Assembly (NCBI GenBank): GCA_030629925.1
Contig: DAOVOB010000029.1
Coordinates: 1-9,272 of the forward strand
DNA: 9,272 nucleotides
From: Fidelibacterota bacterium
GTDB lineage: Bacteria > Fidelibacterota > Fidelibacteria > Fidelibacterales > Fidelibacteraceae
Direction: 5' to 3'
Shown: one piece after another, positions 1-7,151 of the stretch
How positions within the stretch are numbered: the first letter of the stretch is position 1
Layout: every line of letters begins with the position of its first letter
Translations under genes and position numbers: made by a program
The notes under the pieces: generated by a model
Databases searched by the model: none
Seen by the model: only the letters and a program-made list of their open reading frames with translations
What the model was told of the DNA's origin: nothing

Positions 1-1554
1 GATGATATTGCTGTTTCTGATATGCCTATAGATGGTTATGTCCCAACAGGTACTGCTGCACTTGAAAAACGTGGTGTTGCTCCTATGGTTCCACATTGGA
101 TCGCTGATAAATGTATCCAATGTAACCAGTGTACATTCGTTTGTCCTCACGCTTCAATCCGCGCTAAACTGATAGATCCTGCTGATCTTGAAGGAGCACC
201 TGAAACCTTTACTGTTCTTGATGTAAAAGGTAAAGATGCCGATAAGAAATTCAAGATCCAGGTTTATGTTGAAGATTGTCAGGGTTGTTCGGTTTGTGTA
301 AACGAATGTCCCGTTGATGCTCTTGAAATGAAACCGATCGAAGAAGAACGCCAGGCGGGTGAAAATGCAAATGAAACATTCTTCCATGCACTACCTACTG
401 ATGTACTCGGTTCAGGCCGTCTTTTCAGTGTTAAAGGTTCACAGTTTAAACAACCTCTATTCGAATTCTCAGGAGCTTGTGCAGGCTGTGGGGAAACACC
501 TTATGTAAAATTGACGACACAACTTTTTGGTGATCGTATGGTCATTGCCAACGCAACCGGTTGTTCTTCTATTTATGGTGGTACCTTCCCAACCATTCCT
601 TACTGCAAGAACAAAGATGGGCATGGCCCCACATGGGCTAACTCACTCTTTGAAGATAATGCCGAATATGGTTTGGGTATGCGTCTTGCGGTGGATGCAA
701 ACCGCAGGCAATTGAAATCAACTGTTAAAAAGTTACTTACCAAAAATATTTCAGCTGATCTGAAAGAAGCACTGACCTGGTCTCTTGAGAACTGGAAAGA
801 CGTTTCAGATGAAGCCAAAGTCAACTCAACCAAAATTAAAACTCTTCTTGCAAAAGAAGATGAAAAAGATGCTGATGTACGCAAAATTGTTGAATTGCAA
901 TCATACTTTGTAGATAAATCAGTTTGGGCTTTTGGTGGTGACGGTTGGGCTTACGATATCGGTTACGGTGGCTTGGATCACGTTTTAGCATCAGGTAAGA
1001 ATATTAATATTCTTGTTATGGATACTGAGGTTTACTCTAATACCGGTGGCCAGGCATCCAAAGCTTCACCGCTTGGTGCTGTTGCGAAATTTGCCGAGTC
1101 GGGTAAAAAGACCAATAAAAAGGATCTCGGTCGTATGCTCATGATTTATGAGTATGTTTATGTTGCATCCGTTGCGATGGGTGCGAATAAAAACCAGTTG
1201 GTCAAAGCCTTCCAGGAAGCGGAAGCTTATGACGGTCCTTCCATTGTGATCGCCTACTCACCTTGCATCAACCATGGAATTGATATGAGTCATGCCCAGA
1301 TCGAACAGAAAAAAGCGGTCGAGACTGGTTACTGGCTACTCTATCGTTACAACCCAATGCTGGCACTCGAAGAAAAAAATCCCTTCATCCTGGATTCAAA
1401 AGAACCCAACTTTGAAGTGATCGACTTCCTGAAAGGCGAAAAGCGTTATAGCTCACTGGAAACGACTTTTCCTGAAAATGTTGAAGGTTTCCGTACAGAG
1501 TTCTTGAAATACACAAAAGCACGCTGGAAAACATACAAGAAGCTGGCTGAATAA
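1..1554 (+). CDS. nifJ: Pyruvate:ferredoxin (flavodoxin) oxidoreductase, C-terminal part (5' end outside window)
   Basis: Cytoplasmic enzyme that oxidatively decarboxylates pyruvate to acetyl-CoA and CO2 and passes electrons to ferredoxin or flavodoxin; it is the usual pyruvate-oxidising enzyme of anaerobes. The frame is open from base 1, so the ATG at 22 is an internal methionine. About 517 residues are present of a protein that normally has about 1,170-1,230. In order: an EKR segment (LEKRG near 61-75), two bacterial-type ferredoxin motifs of CX2CX2CX3C form starting at codons 112 and 277, then the TPP domain. The TPP domain carries the proximal-cluster cysteines in GACAGCGETPY (about 472-504), ATGCSS (near 562) and SPCINHG (codon 1264), plus the cofactor motif GDGWAYDIG (937-963) and NTGGQ (1039-1053). 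All expected cysteines are present, so the gene looks functional. It is the single-chain NifJ architecture, not the split POR subunits. It ends just before a strong terminator, so it is the last gene of its transcript. Confidence 0.97.
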   Translation, partial: DDIAVSDMPIDGYVPTGTAALEKRGVAPMVPHWIADKCIQCNQCTFVCPHASIRAKLIDPADLEGAPETFTVLDVKGKDADKKFKIQVYVEDCQGCSVCVNECPVDALEMKPIEEERQAGENANETFFHALPTDVLGSGRLFSVKGSQFKQPLFEFSGACAGCGETPYVKLTTQLFGDRMVIANATGCSSIYGGTFPTIPYCKNKDGHGPTWANSLFEDNAEYGLGMRLAVDANRRQLKSTVKKLLTKNISADLKEALTWSLENWKDVSDEAKVNSTKIKTLLAKEDEKDADVRKIVELQSYFVDKSVWAFGGDGWAYDIGYGGLDHVLASGKNINILVMDTEVYSNTGGQASKASPLGAVAKFAESGKKTNKKDLGRMLMIYEYVYVASVAMGANKNQLVKAFQEAEAYDGPSIVIAYSPCINHGIDMSHAQIEQKKAVETGYWLLYRYNPMLALEEKNPFILDSKEPNFEVIDFLKGEKRYSSLETTFPENVEGFRTEFLKYTKARWKTYKKLAE

Positions 1555-1573
1555 GTCTGACTTTATATAATGT

Positions 1574-1604
1574 AAAAGCCCCCGAATATTCGGGGGCTTT
1601 TTTT
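1574..1604 (+). terminator. Rho-independent terminator after pyruvate:ferredoxin oxidoreductase
   Basis: A perfect 28-bp palindrome (1574-1601) has a GC-rich core of CCCCCGAATATTCGGGGG and is followed by an uninterrupted T run ending at 1604. It lies 20 nt after the stop codon at 1554. Because the palindrome also starts with AAAA it could act on both strands, but no gene approaches from the right here. Confidence 0.95.
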
Positions 1605-1652
1605 GTATATTTTTCTTCACCACTATTAACACCGGCAACTGTGAGTAAATAT

Positions 1653-1680
1653 TGTAATTAGCTTTCCTTTTTGCTAATAT
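1653..1680 (+). promoter_or_regulatory. Possible sigma-70-like promoter of the phosphoesterase gene
   Basis: TTGTAA (1653-1658) and TAATAT (1675-1680) are separated by 16 bp. They sit about 24 nt before the ATG at 1704, and a terminator lies upstream, so a promoter is expected in this 99-bp gap. The match is modest in AT-rich DNA; other pairings, for example a -10 at 1678-1683, cannot be excluded. Confidence 0.3.
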
Positions 1681-1703
1681 TATTACATTCAAAGAGGAAG
1701 TAC

Positions 1704-4355
1704 ATGAAATTGATAAAATGGATATTGTTTTCTTTGTGTCTCATAAATCTTTCATGGGGCGCATTAGCAACGAAGATCACTTCCGATACACAATTGATAC
1801 CGGGAGATCATGCTCTTGGTGTCGTGGGTGATTATCTTATCTCAAATGATAGTGTAGACTTCATCATATCAGACATTCCCAATAGCGTATATCCCGGCAA
1901 TACCGGAGGATTATGTATTGATGCTGCTTTGAATGGTGGTATGGATGATTTTGTTTTAATGTACCTCTATTTGGATAAAGATTGGCCACGACAAGGCAAT
2001 TATAATGCTTTGCAAATTGTTTCGGCTGGATCTCCAAATGACTCGGCACATATTCGTGTTAGGGGAGTAGATTCTGAAAACGCTGCTATTGCAATAACAA
2101 CGGATTACATTTTATATGACAATACTTCCATGTTAAAACTTGTAACCCGATTTTATAATCAATCTGAGACAACTGTAAATTCCTATGATATGGGAGATGC
2201 CTTCTCATGGGGAAGCGATCCTTTTGTTCCAGGCGAAAATTCATCTACAACTTGGTTGGCATCCAAAACACCTAATACCTTATACGGTTACATGGCCCAT
2301 GAGAATTTCGAAGCTATTCATGGCAGTTACTGGAGTGATGCGACCATAAATGAAGTTGATATACTCGCCGGAGACTCTGCGAGCATTTTAAGATATTTTA
2401 CTTGTGCAGAAGATCTACAAGGAATATATAATACATATCTTGACATGAAAAATCTTTCCACCGGGCAAGTAAGCGTCTCTGTCATCAAAGAGGGGTTACC
2501 TGTAAATAATGCACTTATATATTTTTTAAGGGAAATGGAATCCGGGCCTACACTTGAAGGCCATACAAACGATTTGGGTTTTCTAAATTCTCATTTAGAA
2601 ACAGGCAACTGGATCTGTAGAGTAACAGCCGCAGGTCAAAACAAAGAGAAATCATTCAGTATTTCAACAGATTCACATCAGAATATTTCATTTACACTTG
2701 GTGCTACAATAACGCCTACAATTGGACAAGATACCCTAACTATCATTCAATCTCCCTTAATTAACATCCCAAGTATGTCATTACCCGGCGATACAATATC
2801 TGTTAAGATCAGTTTACCTGTATCCGAATCTGTCCTATCCCTTTCCCTCCTATTTAATAAAAACATCACTGATCTAAATTTTACTGAAACAAGCGAAAGT
2901 TCTCCTTTTGGATTACGCACACTGGAAGCATACTTACCTTCATCCATGCTATATGGATTATACGATCTAAAACTCACTTGCACCGGGATAGATAGTCTGG
3001 ATATCTCTGAGCACTCCCTATATGTAATACCGGAATATAAAAATAACTTTTCTTTTATTCATGTAACCGATACCCATTTGCCTTCTCATTATTATTGGGG
3101 TGATGATGGTTTAGAAGAAGATTCAACTGAAATCGAAGATTTCCGTGCAGTTATTGATGATATAAATATTATCAATCCTGATTTTGTACTTCATACCGGC
3201 GATTTCATCAATGATGGTGAAATTGAAGAACTTGGAGTTCCCTCGATCTCACGCGGAAAAAAATTGCTTTATGAATTGGATGTACCTCTATTTCTGGTAA
3301 GCGGAAATCATGATCTGGGTGGTTGGGATTCTACCCCTGCCTCTGACGGTACTGCGAGACGTACCTGGTGGAAATATTTTGGATGGAAATATTTAAATAG
3401 TACAAGCAGCACAGCCACAACAACTCAAAACTATTCTTTTAATTATGGAAATGCTCATTTTATGGGATTGGAAGCATATGACAATTATGATGAATGGCGA
3501 TATGATCTGTATGGAGAGACAAGTTTTATTTCCTCTCAATTTCAATGGTTATCAGAGGATTTGGCTGAACATTCAAGTGCTGACTTGAAAGTTCTATTTT
3601 ATCATTATGATTTTAAGCATGAATTAAACTTATCGGCTTTGGGTGTAGATGCTGCTTTTTGGGGACATGTTCATGGTAATAATGAAGATGCTGTACTTCC
3701 GTATGATATCAGTACCGCTGCTACGTGTGATGGTGCCCGATGGTACAGGATCGTAAAAATTGTAAATAACGAGATCACTTTTAACAGAGCTATTCAAGCC
3801 GGCTATTTAGGTGAAACATTAATAAAAACTGTGAACACTGATCATTCCTTGGTTAGAATAACCAATAATTCAAATATTGATTTTGAAGATTGTCTTGTGA
3901 AATTTCATCTTGAAGACGGTATGAAAATAGACTCTTTGACCAATGCTGACTTATTTCAAATAGACTCACTATCAAGCCCTAGAATAGTCTATGCTTTGGT
4001 TGACGTCCCGGCAGGCAATACTGTCGATGCATCGATTCTAACAGACTCGATCGAAACAAAAATTGCCACACAGATCCCGATAACGCCATTCATCTTAAAT
4101 ATTTATCCAAATCCATTTAATCCCAGATTGTCGGTAAATTATCAGCTTTCAATTGTCAGCATGATCGACATAAGCATCTATAATATCCAAGGGAAGATCG
4201 TTGATACTTTATTTGTTGGCGAACAATATCCGGGAACATACGAACTGAATTGGAATGCATCAAACCAGCCCTCTGGATTGTATTTTGTTAAGGCATCTAT
4301 TACTAATACTTCAGGAAAGTTTCAGACTGTCGAAAAATGTCTGCTGATGAAATAA
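1704..4355 (+). CDS. Secreted calcineurin-like metallophosphoesterase with type IX secretion C-terminal sorting domain
   Basis: Predicted exported phosphatase or phosphodiesterase of 883 residues. I chose ATG 1704 because AGAGGA (1693-1698) gives a well-spaced ribosome site and the product then begins with a signal peptide (MKLIKW, hydrophobic core, cleavage near residue 22); an in-frame TTG at 1671 would bury it. Residues about 23-250 form an unassigned beta-rich region. About 254-333 resemble a carboxypeptidase-regulatory-like/Ig fold, followed by another beta domain to about 445. The metallophosphoesterase domain carries the full two-metal signature: D456-x-H458, GD500, GN535H536D, H634, and GH655-x-H657. 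After a further beta segment, about residues 795-883 are a T9SS type A sorting domain with IYPNPFNP (PNPFNP at 802-807), ISIYNIQGK and a GLYFVK strand. The substrate cannot be read from the sequence. It is transcribed alone, between a terminator and a convergent operon. Its codons look more AT-rich than those of the preceding gene. Confidence 0.9.
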   Translation: MKLIKWILFSLCLINLSWGALATKITSDTQLIPGDHALGVVGDYLISNDSVDFIISDIPNSVYPGNTGGLCIDAALNGGMDDFVLMYLYLDKDWPRQGNYNALQIVSAGSPNDSAHIRVRGVDSENAAIAITTDYILYDNTSMLKLVTRFYNQSETTVNSYDMGDAFSWGSDPFVPGENSSTTWLASKTPNTLYGYMAHENFEAIHGSYWSDATINEVDILAGDSASILRYFTCAEDLQGIYNTYLDMKNLSTGQVSVSVIKEGLPVNNALIYFLREMESGPTLEGHTNDLGFLNSHLETGNWICRVTAAGQNKEKSFSISTDSHQNISFTLGATITPTIGQDTLTIIQSPLINIPSMSLPGDTISVKISLPVSESVLSLSLLFNKNITDLNFTETSESSPFGLRTLEAYLPSSMLYGLYDLKLTCTGIDSLDISEHSLYVIPEYKNNFSFIHVTDTHLPSHYYWGDDGLEEDSTEIEDFRAVIDDINIINPDFVLHTGDFINDGEIEELGVPSISRGKKLLYELDVPLFLVSGNHDLGGWDSTPASDGTARRTWWKYFGWKYLNSTSSTATTTQNYSFNYGNAHFMGLEAYDNYDEWRYDLYGETSFISSQFQWLSEDLAEHSSADLKVLFYHYDFKHELNLSALGVDAAFWGHVHGNNEDAVLPYDISTAATCDGARWYRIVKIVNNEITFNRAIQAGYLGETLIKTVNTDHSLVRITNNSNIDFEDCLVKFHLEDGMKIDSLTNADLFQIDSLSSPRIVYALVDVPAGNTVDASILTDSIETKIATQIPITPFILNIYPNPFNPRLSVNYQLSIVSMIDISIYNIQGKIVDTLFVGEQYPGTYELNWNASNQPSGLYFVKASITNTSGKFQTVEKCLLMK

Positions 4356-4368
4356 TATTTTCTATCTA

Positions 4369-4384
4369 AATATTTATAAATATT
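4369..4384. repeat. Perfect 16-bp AT-only palindrome after the phosphoesterase gene
   Basis: AATATTTATAAATATT is a perfect inverted repeat centred at 4376/4377, 14 nt after the stop codon at 4355. It contains no G or C and is not followed by a T run, so it is a poor candidate for a classical intrinsic terminator. It is the only extended palindrome I see between the two convergent genes. It may be chance in AT-rich DNA. Confidence 0.4.
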
Positions 4385-4388
4385 GTTC

Positions 4389-4402
4389 ACGGATCACAGA
4401 TA
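4389..4402. repeat. Two-unit piece of a degenerate 7-bp repeat
   Basis: ACGGATC followed directly by ACAGATA, both beginning AC and matching the consensus ACNGRTT of the longer array at 4447-4488. It is separated from that array by 44 bp of non-repetitive sequence (4403-4446). Two units alone would be unremarkable; the nearby longer array makes a common origin plausible. Confidence 0.45.
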
Positions 4403-4446
4403 ATCCATCATACTTTTTCGTCAAATCAGCGAAAGACAGACTTTTC

Positions 4447-4488
4447 ACTATTCACAGGTTACCGATTACAGGTTACGGGTTACTGAAT
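4447..4488. repeat. Degenerate heptanucleotide tandem array (6 units, consensus ACNGRTT)
   Basis: Six consecutive 7-bp units in strict phase: ACTATTC, ACAGGTT, ACCGATT, ACAGGTT, ACGGGTT, ACTGAAT. The AC at positions 1-2 is invariant and most units end in TT. The array runs across the 3' end of the minus-strand radical SAM gene, supplying its TAA stop (4473-4475) and its last codons, for Ser-Asn-Pro. Short degenerate heptamer repeats are known in intergenic DNA of several bacterial groups; the function here is unknown. Confidence 0.7.
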
Positions 4489-5414
4489 TCATCGCCCTGA
4501 TACATATTATTATCTCGCATATATTTCTGCAAAGACATAATAAATGCTGTTGTTGTATGCGGCCATTTTGGTGCTATCAGATATTCATCCGGAGAACTGG
4601 TAATAACGCGCTGTAATACTAATTGTGGTCTGAGAAGAGTAATGTATTTAGCAATAAATTCTAAATATTCGAGATATTCAAATACGGGAAAGTTTTCTTT
4701 TTCATATAATAAAGCAAGTCGTGTATCTTTTATCACCTGAAGATGATGAAGTTTTAGAAATTTCAGAGGCAACTCATTTAATTCTTTCGCCATCTCAAAC
4801 ATTTCTTCTTTGCTTTCGGTAGGTAGACCAAGTATCATGTGAGCGGTAACATCAAGATCATATTTTGAGACCATCTTCAATGCTTTTCGGCTGGTTTCAA
4901 CACTATGACAGCGATTCATCCAAGTCAAAGATACATCTCTAAGAGATTCCAATCCCAATTCCAAATTAACATCATAATCGGCGGAAATATCCTTCAGTAA
5001 AGCAAGAATATTTTCATCAATGCAATCCGGACGGGTCGATACGGCCAATCCGACAACTTGAGGATGTTCAAGAGCTTCACGATACATTTTTTCAAGCTTA
5101 TTCAGTGGCGCATAAGTATTGGTATAATTCTGAAAATAGGCGATGAACTTGTTTGCCCGAAAACGACCGTGAAGGAAACGTATTCCCTCTGTCAATTGCT
5201 CATGGATCGGAAATTTACTATCTGAATATGGCGGTGAAAATGAATCGGAATTACAGTAAATACATCCGCCTTTTCCCAAGGTTCCATCACGATTAGGACA
5301 TGTAAATCCTCCTTCAATGGAAACTCGTTGAACCCGTTCACCAAAGCGATCTTCAAGATAATATTTATAATTATTATAATGAAAGCCCCGACGAGCGTAG
5401 GGCAGAAGGGTCAT
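4473..5414 (-). CDS. yhcC: YhcC-type radical SAM protein (TIGR01212 family)
   Basis: A 313-residue cytoplasmic radical SAM enzyme very close in length and motifs to E. coli YhcC (about 309). The [4Fe-4S]/SAM cysteines are C39, C51 and C54 in the family pattern CPNRDGTLGKGGCIYC (CX11CX2C). Other family blocks are YFQNYTNTYAP, the GLAVSTRPDC strand, LELGLES, and HMILGLPTES, followed by a C-terminal region ending in WPHTTTAF. No reaction is firmly assigned to this family as far as I know, so the substrate is unknown. It is the last gene of the five-gene operon: its ATG overlaps the stop of the Crp/Fnr gene by 4 nt (ATGA, 5411-5414), and GAGGAA (5423-5428) provides a ribosome site. Its stop codon and final three residues come from a heptamer repeat array, so the C-terminus may have been moved by repeat expansion. 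Confidence 0.93.
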   Translation of the reverse strand: MTLLPYARRGFHYNNYKYYLEDRFGERVQRVSIEGGFTCPNRDGTLGKGGCIYCNSDSFSPPYSDSKFPIHEQLTEGIRFLHGRFRANKFIAYFQNYTNTYAPLNKLEKMYREALEHPQVVGLAVSTRPDCIDENILALLKDISADYDVNLELGLESLRDVSLTWMNRCHSVETSRKALKMVSKYDLDVTAHMILGLPTESKEEMFEMAKELNELPLKFLKLHHLQVIKDTRLALLYEKENFPVFEYLEYLEFIAKYITLLRPQLVLQRVITSSPDEYLIAPKWPHTTTAFIMSLQKYMRDNNMYQGDEFSNP

Positions 5415-6088
5415 TGTGTGAATTCCTCGTAAAATCTCGGATAATCATTAATTACCAGATGTCGTCCTGTCTTAGTAATGTAGGCACTTTCTTCAAATTG
5501 AGTAAAAGCCCTTGATACTGTTTCACGAGAAGTACCTGCAAGTGAAGCAATATTGTGTTGAAATGGAATTTTATTAATGATAACCGAGCTATTTTTGCGA
5601 TATCCTTTCTTCTCGGCAAGGCTTATCAGAACTGATCCAACCCGATCATAGGAATTAGGACGATTAAGATTTTCGATACTTTCATCGCAATAACGAATCC
5701 TTTGTGTCATATAATAGAATAAGTGATTTGCAATGCTGGGAATTGTTTTCATCATTTTTAAAAATTGGCGATCATGAATACATATCAATTCAGTGGGTTG
5801 CATAGTAGCAACATTTGCGGAAGCTATATCCTCATCAAGAATAGATAATTCGCCGAAAAATTCACCTTCCTGTAAAAGAGCAAGAATAATATGCTGACCA
5901 TATTTATTTGTACGATAAACTTTTACTTCACCCTTTTTGACGATGTAAAAATGTTCGTTCGTACCCCCTTCGCAGATGATCACCTGATTGCGTTTGTATT
6001 TTTCAATGCTTACGTGCTTGAATATCGTTTCTAAAACATTTGATTCTACACCATCAAATAATGGAATTTCTTCAAGAATATGATGCAT
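5411..6088 (-). CDS. Crp/Fnr-family transcriptional regulator
   Basis: A 225-residue DNA-binding regulator. Residues about 5-120 form the cyclic-nucleotide-binding-like beta roll (IICEG, FYIVKKGEVKVY, GEFFGELSIL). A long dimerisation helix follows at about 115-140, then a Crp-type winged helix-turn-helix at about 174-212 with recognition helix TSRETVSRAFTQFE. E80 of the GEL motif is kept, but the Arg-Ser/Thr pair that holds the cAMP phosphate in Crp is replaced (DIASANVAT), so binding of cAMP in the Crp manner is doubtful. The Fnr N-terminal cysteine cluster is also absent; the only cysteines are C39, C102 and C134. The ligand is therefore unknown. AAGGAA upstream of the ATG gives a ribosome site that lies right after the ytfJ-like stop codon 12 nt away. 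It overlaps yhcC by 4 nt. It may regulate its own operon, but I found no convincing palindromic operator. Confidence 0.93.
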   Translation of the reverse strand: MHHILEEIPLFDGVESNVLETIFKHVSIEKYKRNQVIICEGGTNEHFYIVKKGEVKVYRTNKYGQHIILALLQEGEFFGELSILDEDIASANVATMQPTELICIHDRQFLKMMKTIPSIANHLFYYMTQRIRYCDESIENLNRPNSYDRVGSVLISLAEKKGYRKNSSVIINKIPFQHNIASLAGTSRETVSRAFTQFEESAYITKTGRHLVINDYPRFYEEFTQ

Positions 6089-6100
6089 ATATATCGTTCC

Positions 6101-6448
6101 TTATTTCTCTTCCGGAGCAAGACGGTCTAGAATATTAGGTACCAAGTCGAGCAACTTGTTTAGTGAATTATCTTCTTTTCCTAACCAAAGAAGCTTGGAA
6201 TCTTTACCTTCTTTAACAACAACAACCGCTATGGGTGTAACTGAAATACCCCCTCCGGCACCATCAGCACCACTTTTTTTGTCATTTACATCATGTTCTC
6301 CGCCACCTGTCGCGAATCCAATACTTATCTTTGAGATCGGGATCAAGGTTGTATCTTGAACAACAATTGGGTCACCAACGACCGTTTCTGTTTTTGCTAA
6401 AGCCCTAACTTTATCAAGCAGTATAGCCAGAGTATCATTAATTTTCAT
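6101..6448 (-). CDS. ytfJ: YtfJ/GerW-family protein
   Basis: A 115-residue protein of the Spore_YtfJ family, whose B. subtilis member (YtfJ/GerW) is a small spore-associated protein needed for normal germination. Family blocks seen: VVGDPIVVQDTTLIPISKISIGFATGGG (about residues 23-50), a Gly/Asp-rich turn at 59-67 (SGADGAGGG, residues 59-67) and ISVTPIAVVVVKEG (68-81). It is somewhat shorter than the Bacillus protein and has no signal peptide. Nothing else here suggests sporulation, so its role is probably not in spores; homologues outside spore formers exist but have no defined function that I know of. Its ATG lies inside the 3' end of the ytfI-like gene (11-nt overlap), the same order as ytfI-ytfJ in Bacillus. 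An AGGA site (6457-6460) lies 8 nt upstream of the ATG, within that coding sequence. Confidence 0.9.
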   Translation of the reverse strand: MKINDTLAILLDKVRALAKTETVVGDPIVVQDTTLIPISKISIGFATGGGEHDVNDKKSGADGAGGGISVTPIAVVVVKEGKDSKLLWLGKEDNSLNKLLDLVPNILDRLAPEEK

Positions 6449-7151
6449 TTTTTAAATCCTTTTTATACGTCCAATATAGCTGAAATAATGTACAAAGAAT
6501 ACCATATAATTTCATAGTCATTTTTGCGCCTGCAGAAATATTGAAACTTGGTTTTTGATAATCCCAGGAAATATTCACATCTTTCAAAGGTTTAATAGAC
6601 AAGGTAGAATAAAGGATTCCTGCCACTTTACCGGTCTGAGCAGGATCTTTTAATCCTAATTCAGCATCTAGATATTCGAATGAAAATGTGACATAGCTCA
6701 CAAAGATCTTCTTAATATACCCTTTATATTTATTCCAAAGATCGCTAATTTGATCTTTGGCGCCAATAACATCCAGAATATTTTCTTTTAGACTATTTTT
6801 TTTCTTAGTTTCTTTTTCCTTTAGTTTATCCATTTTTTCCGTTTCGTTTTCTACTGATCCTTTTTTTTCAGTATCAGATTTTTTTTTCTTACTCACTTTA
6901 TCTTTGGATAAAGGTAAACGGATCGGTATTGGAATTCCTAGAAACCATATAAGGACATGAATATGCTCTAGATCTTTGATCCTTAATCTCGCTCCTAGAA
7001 AATATTTTATCCAATAGGTGTCCATTTGTCCGGTTGGGTTTTTATCCCAATACGTCCCTTTGATGAACATTTTAAAAGGAATAAATATCACTGCAGTTGC
7101 ATAGAGCAGTAAAAATGCTATCAACCCTAAAAATATATATAAAACAATCAT
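6438..7151 (-). CDS. ytfI: DUF2953 family membrane-anchored protein (YtfI-like)
   Basis: A 237-residue protein with one strong N-terminal transmembrane helix (about residues 2-26, IVLYIFLGLIAFLLLYATAV). A beta-rich region follows (about 30-80), then a highly charged Lys/Glu linker (about 82-124), then the DUF2953 C-terminal part with the family-like block ELGLKDPAQTGKVAGILYS (164-182). The assignment rests on that block, the overall layout, and position directly upstream of a ytfJ homologue, as in Bacillus; I know of no established biochemical function. The linker is encoded by long A runs on the coding strand (A8 at 6796-6803, A8 at 6861-6868, A9 at 6879-6887). The ATG overlaps the stop of the upstream DUF4416 gene by 4 nt (7148-7151) and has no clear Shine-Dalgarno sequence, so translational coupling is likely. 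Confidence 0.82.
   Translation of the reverse strand: MIVLYIFLGLIAFLLLYATAVIFIPFKMFIKGTYWDKNPTGQMDTYWIKYFLGARLRIKDLEHIHVLIWFLGIPIPIRLPLSKDKVSKKKKSDTEKKGSVENETEKMDKLKEKETKKKNSLKENILDVIGAKDQISDLWNKYKGYIKKIFVSYVTFSFEYLDAELGLKDPAQTGKVAGILYSTLSIKPLKDVNISWDYQKPSFNISAGAKMTMKLYGILCTLFQLYWTYKKDLKNEN

Noticed and set aside
154..387. Minus-strand open frame of 77 codons
   Set aside because: It lies entirely opposite the ferredoxin-like part of the pyruvate:ferredoxin oxidoreductase gene, has no family resemblance, and is explained by the codon use of the real gene.
1657..1678. Inverted repeat ATTAGC / GCTAAT upstream of the phosphoesterase as an operator or hairpin
   Set aside because: Only 6 bp on each side around a 10-nt centre in AT-rich DNA; too weak to call and it overlaps the possible promoter.
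1671..1703. Earlier in-frame TTG start for the phosphoesterase
   Set aside because: It would add 11 charged or mixed residues before the signal peptide and has no ribosome site, whereas ATG 1704 has AGAGGA at proper spacing.
4389..4488. Short repeats between convergent genes as a CRISPR array
   Set aside because: Units are 7 bp, directly adjacent and degenerate, with no spacers and no cas genes nearby.
6757..6960. Plus-strand Ser/Phe-rich open frame of 67 codons
   Set aside because: It is the antisense image of the Lys/Glu-rich linker of the ytfI-like gene; long T runs create the apparent protein.
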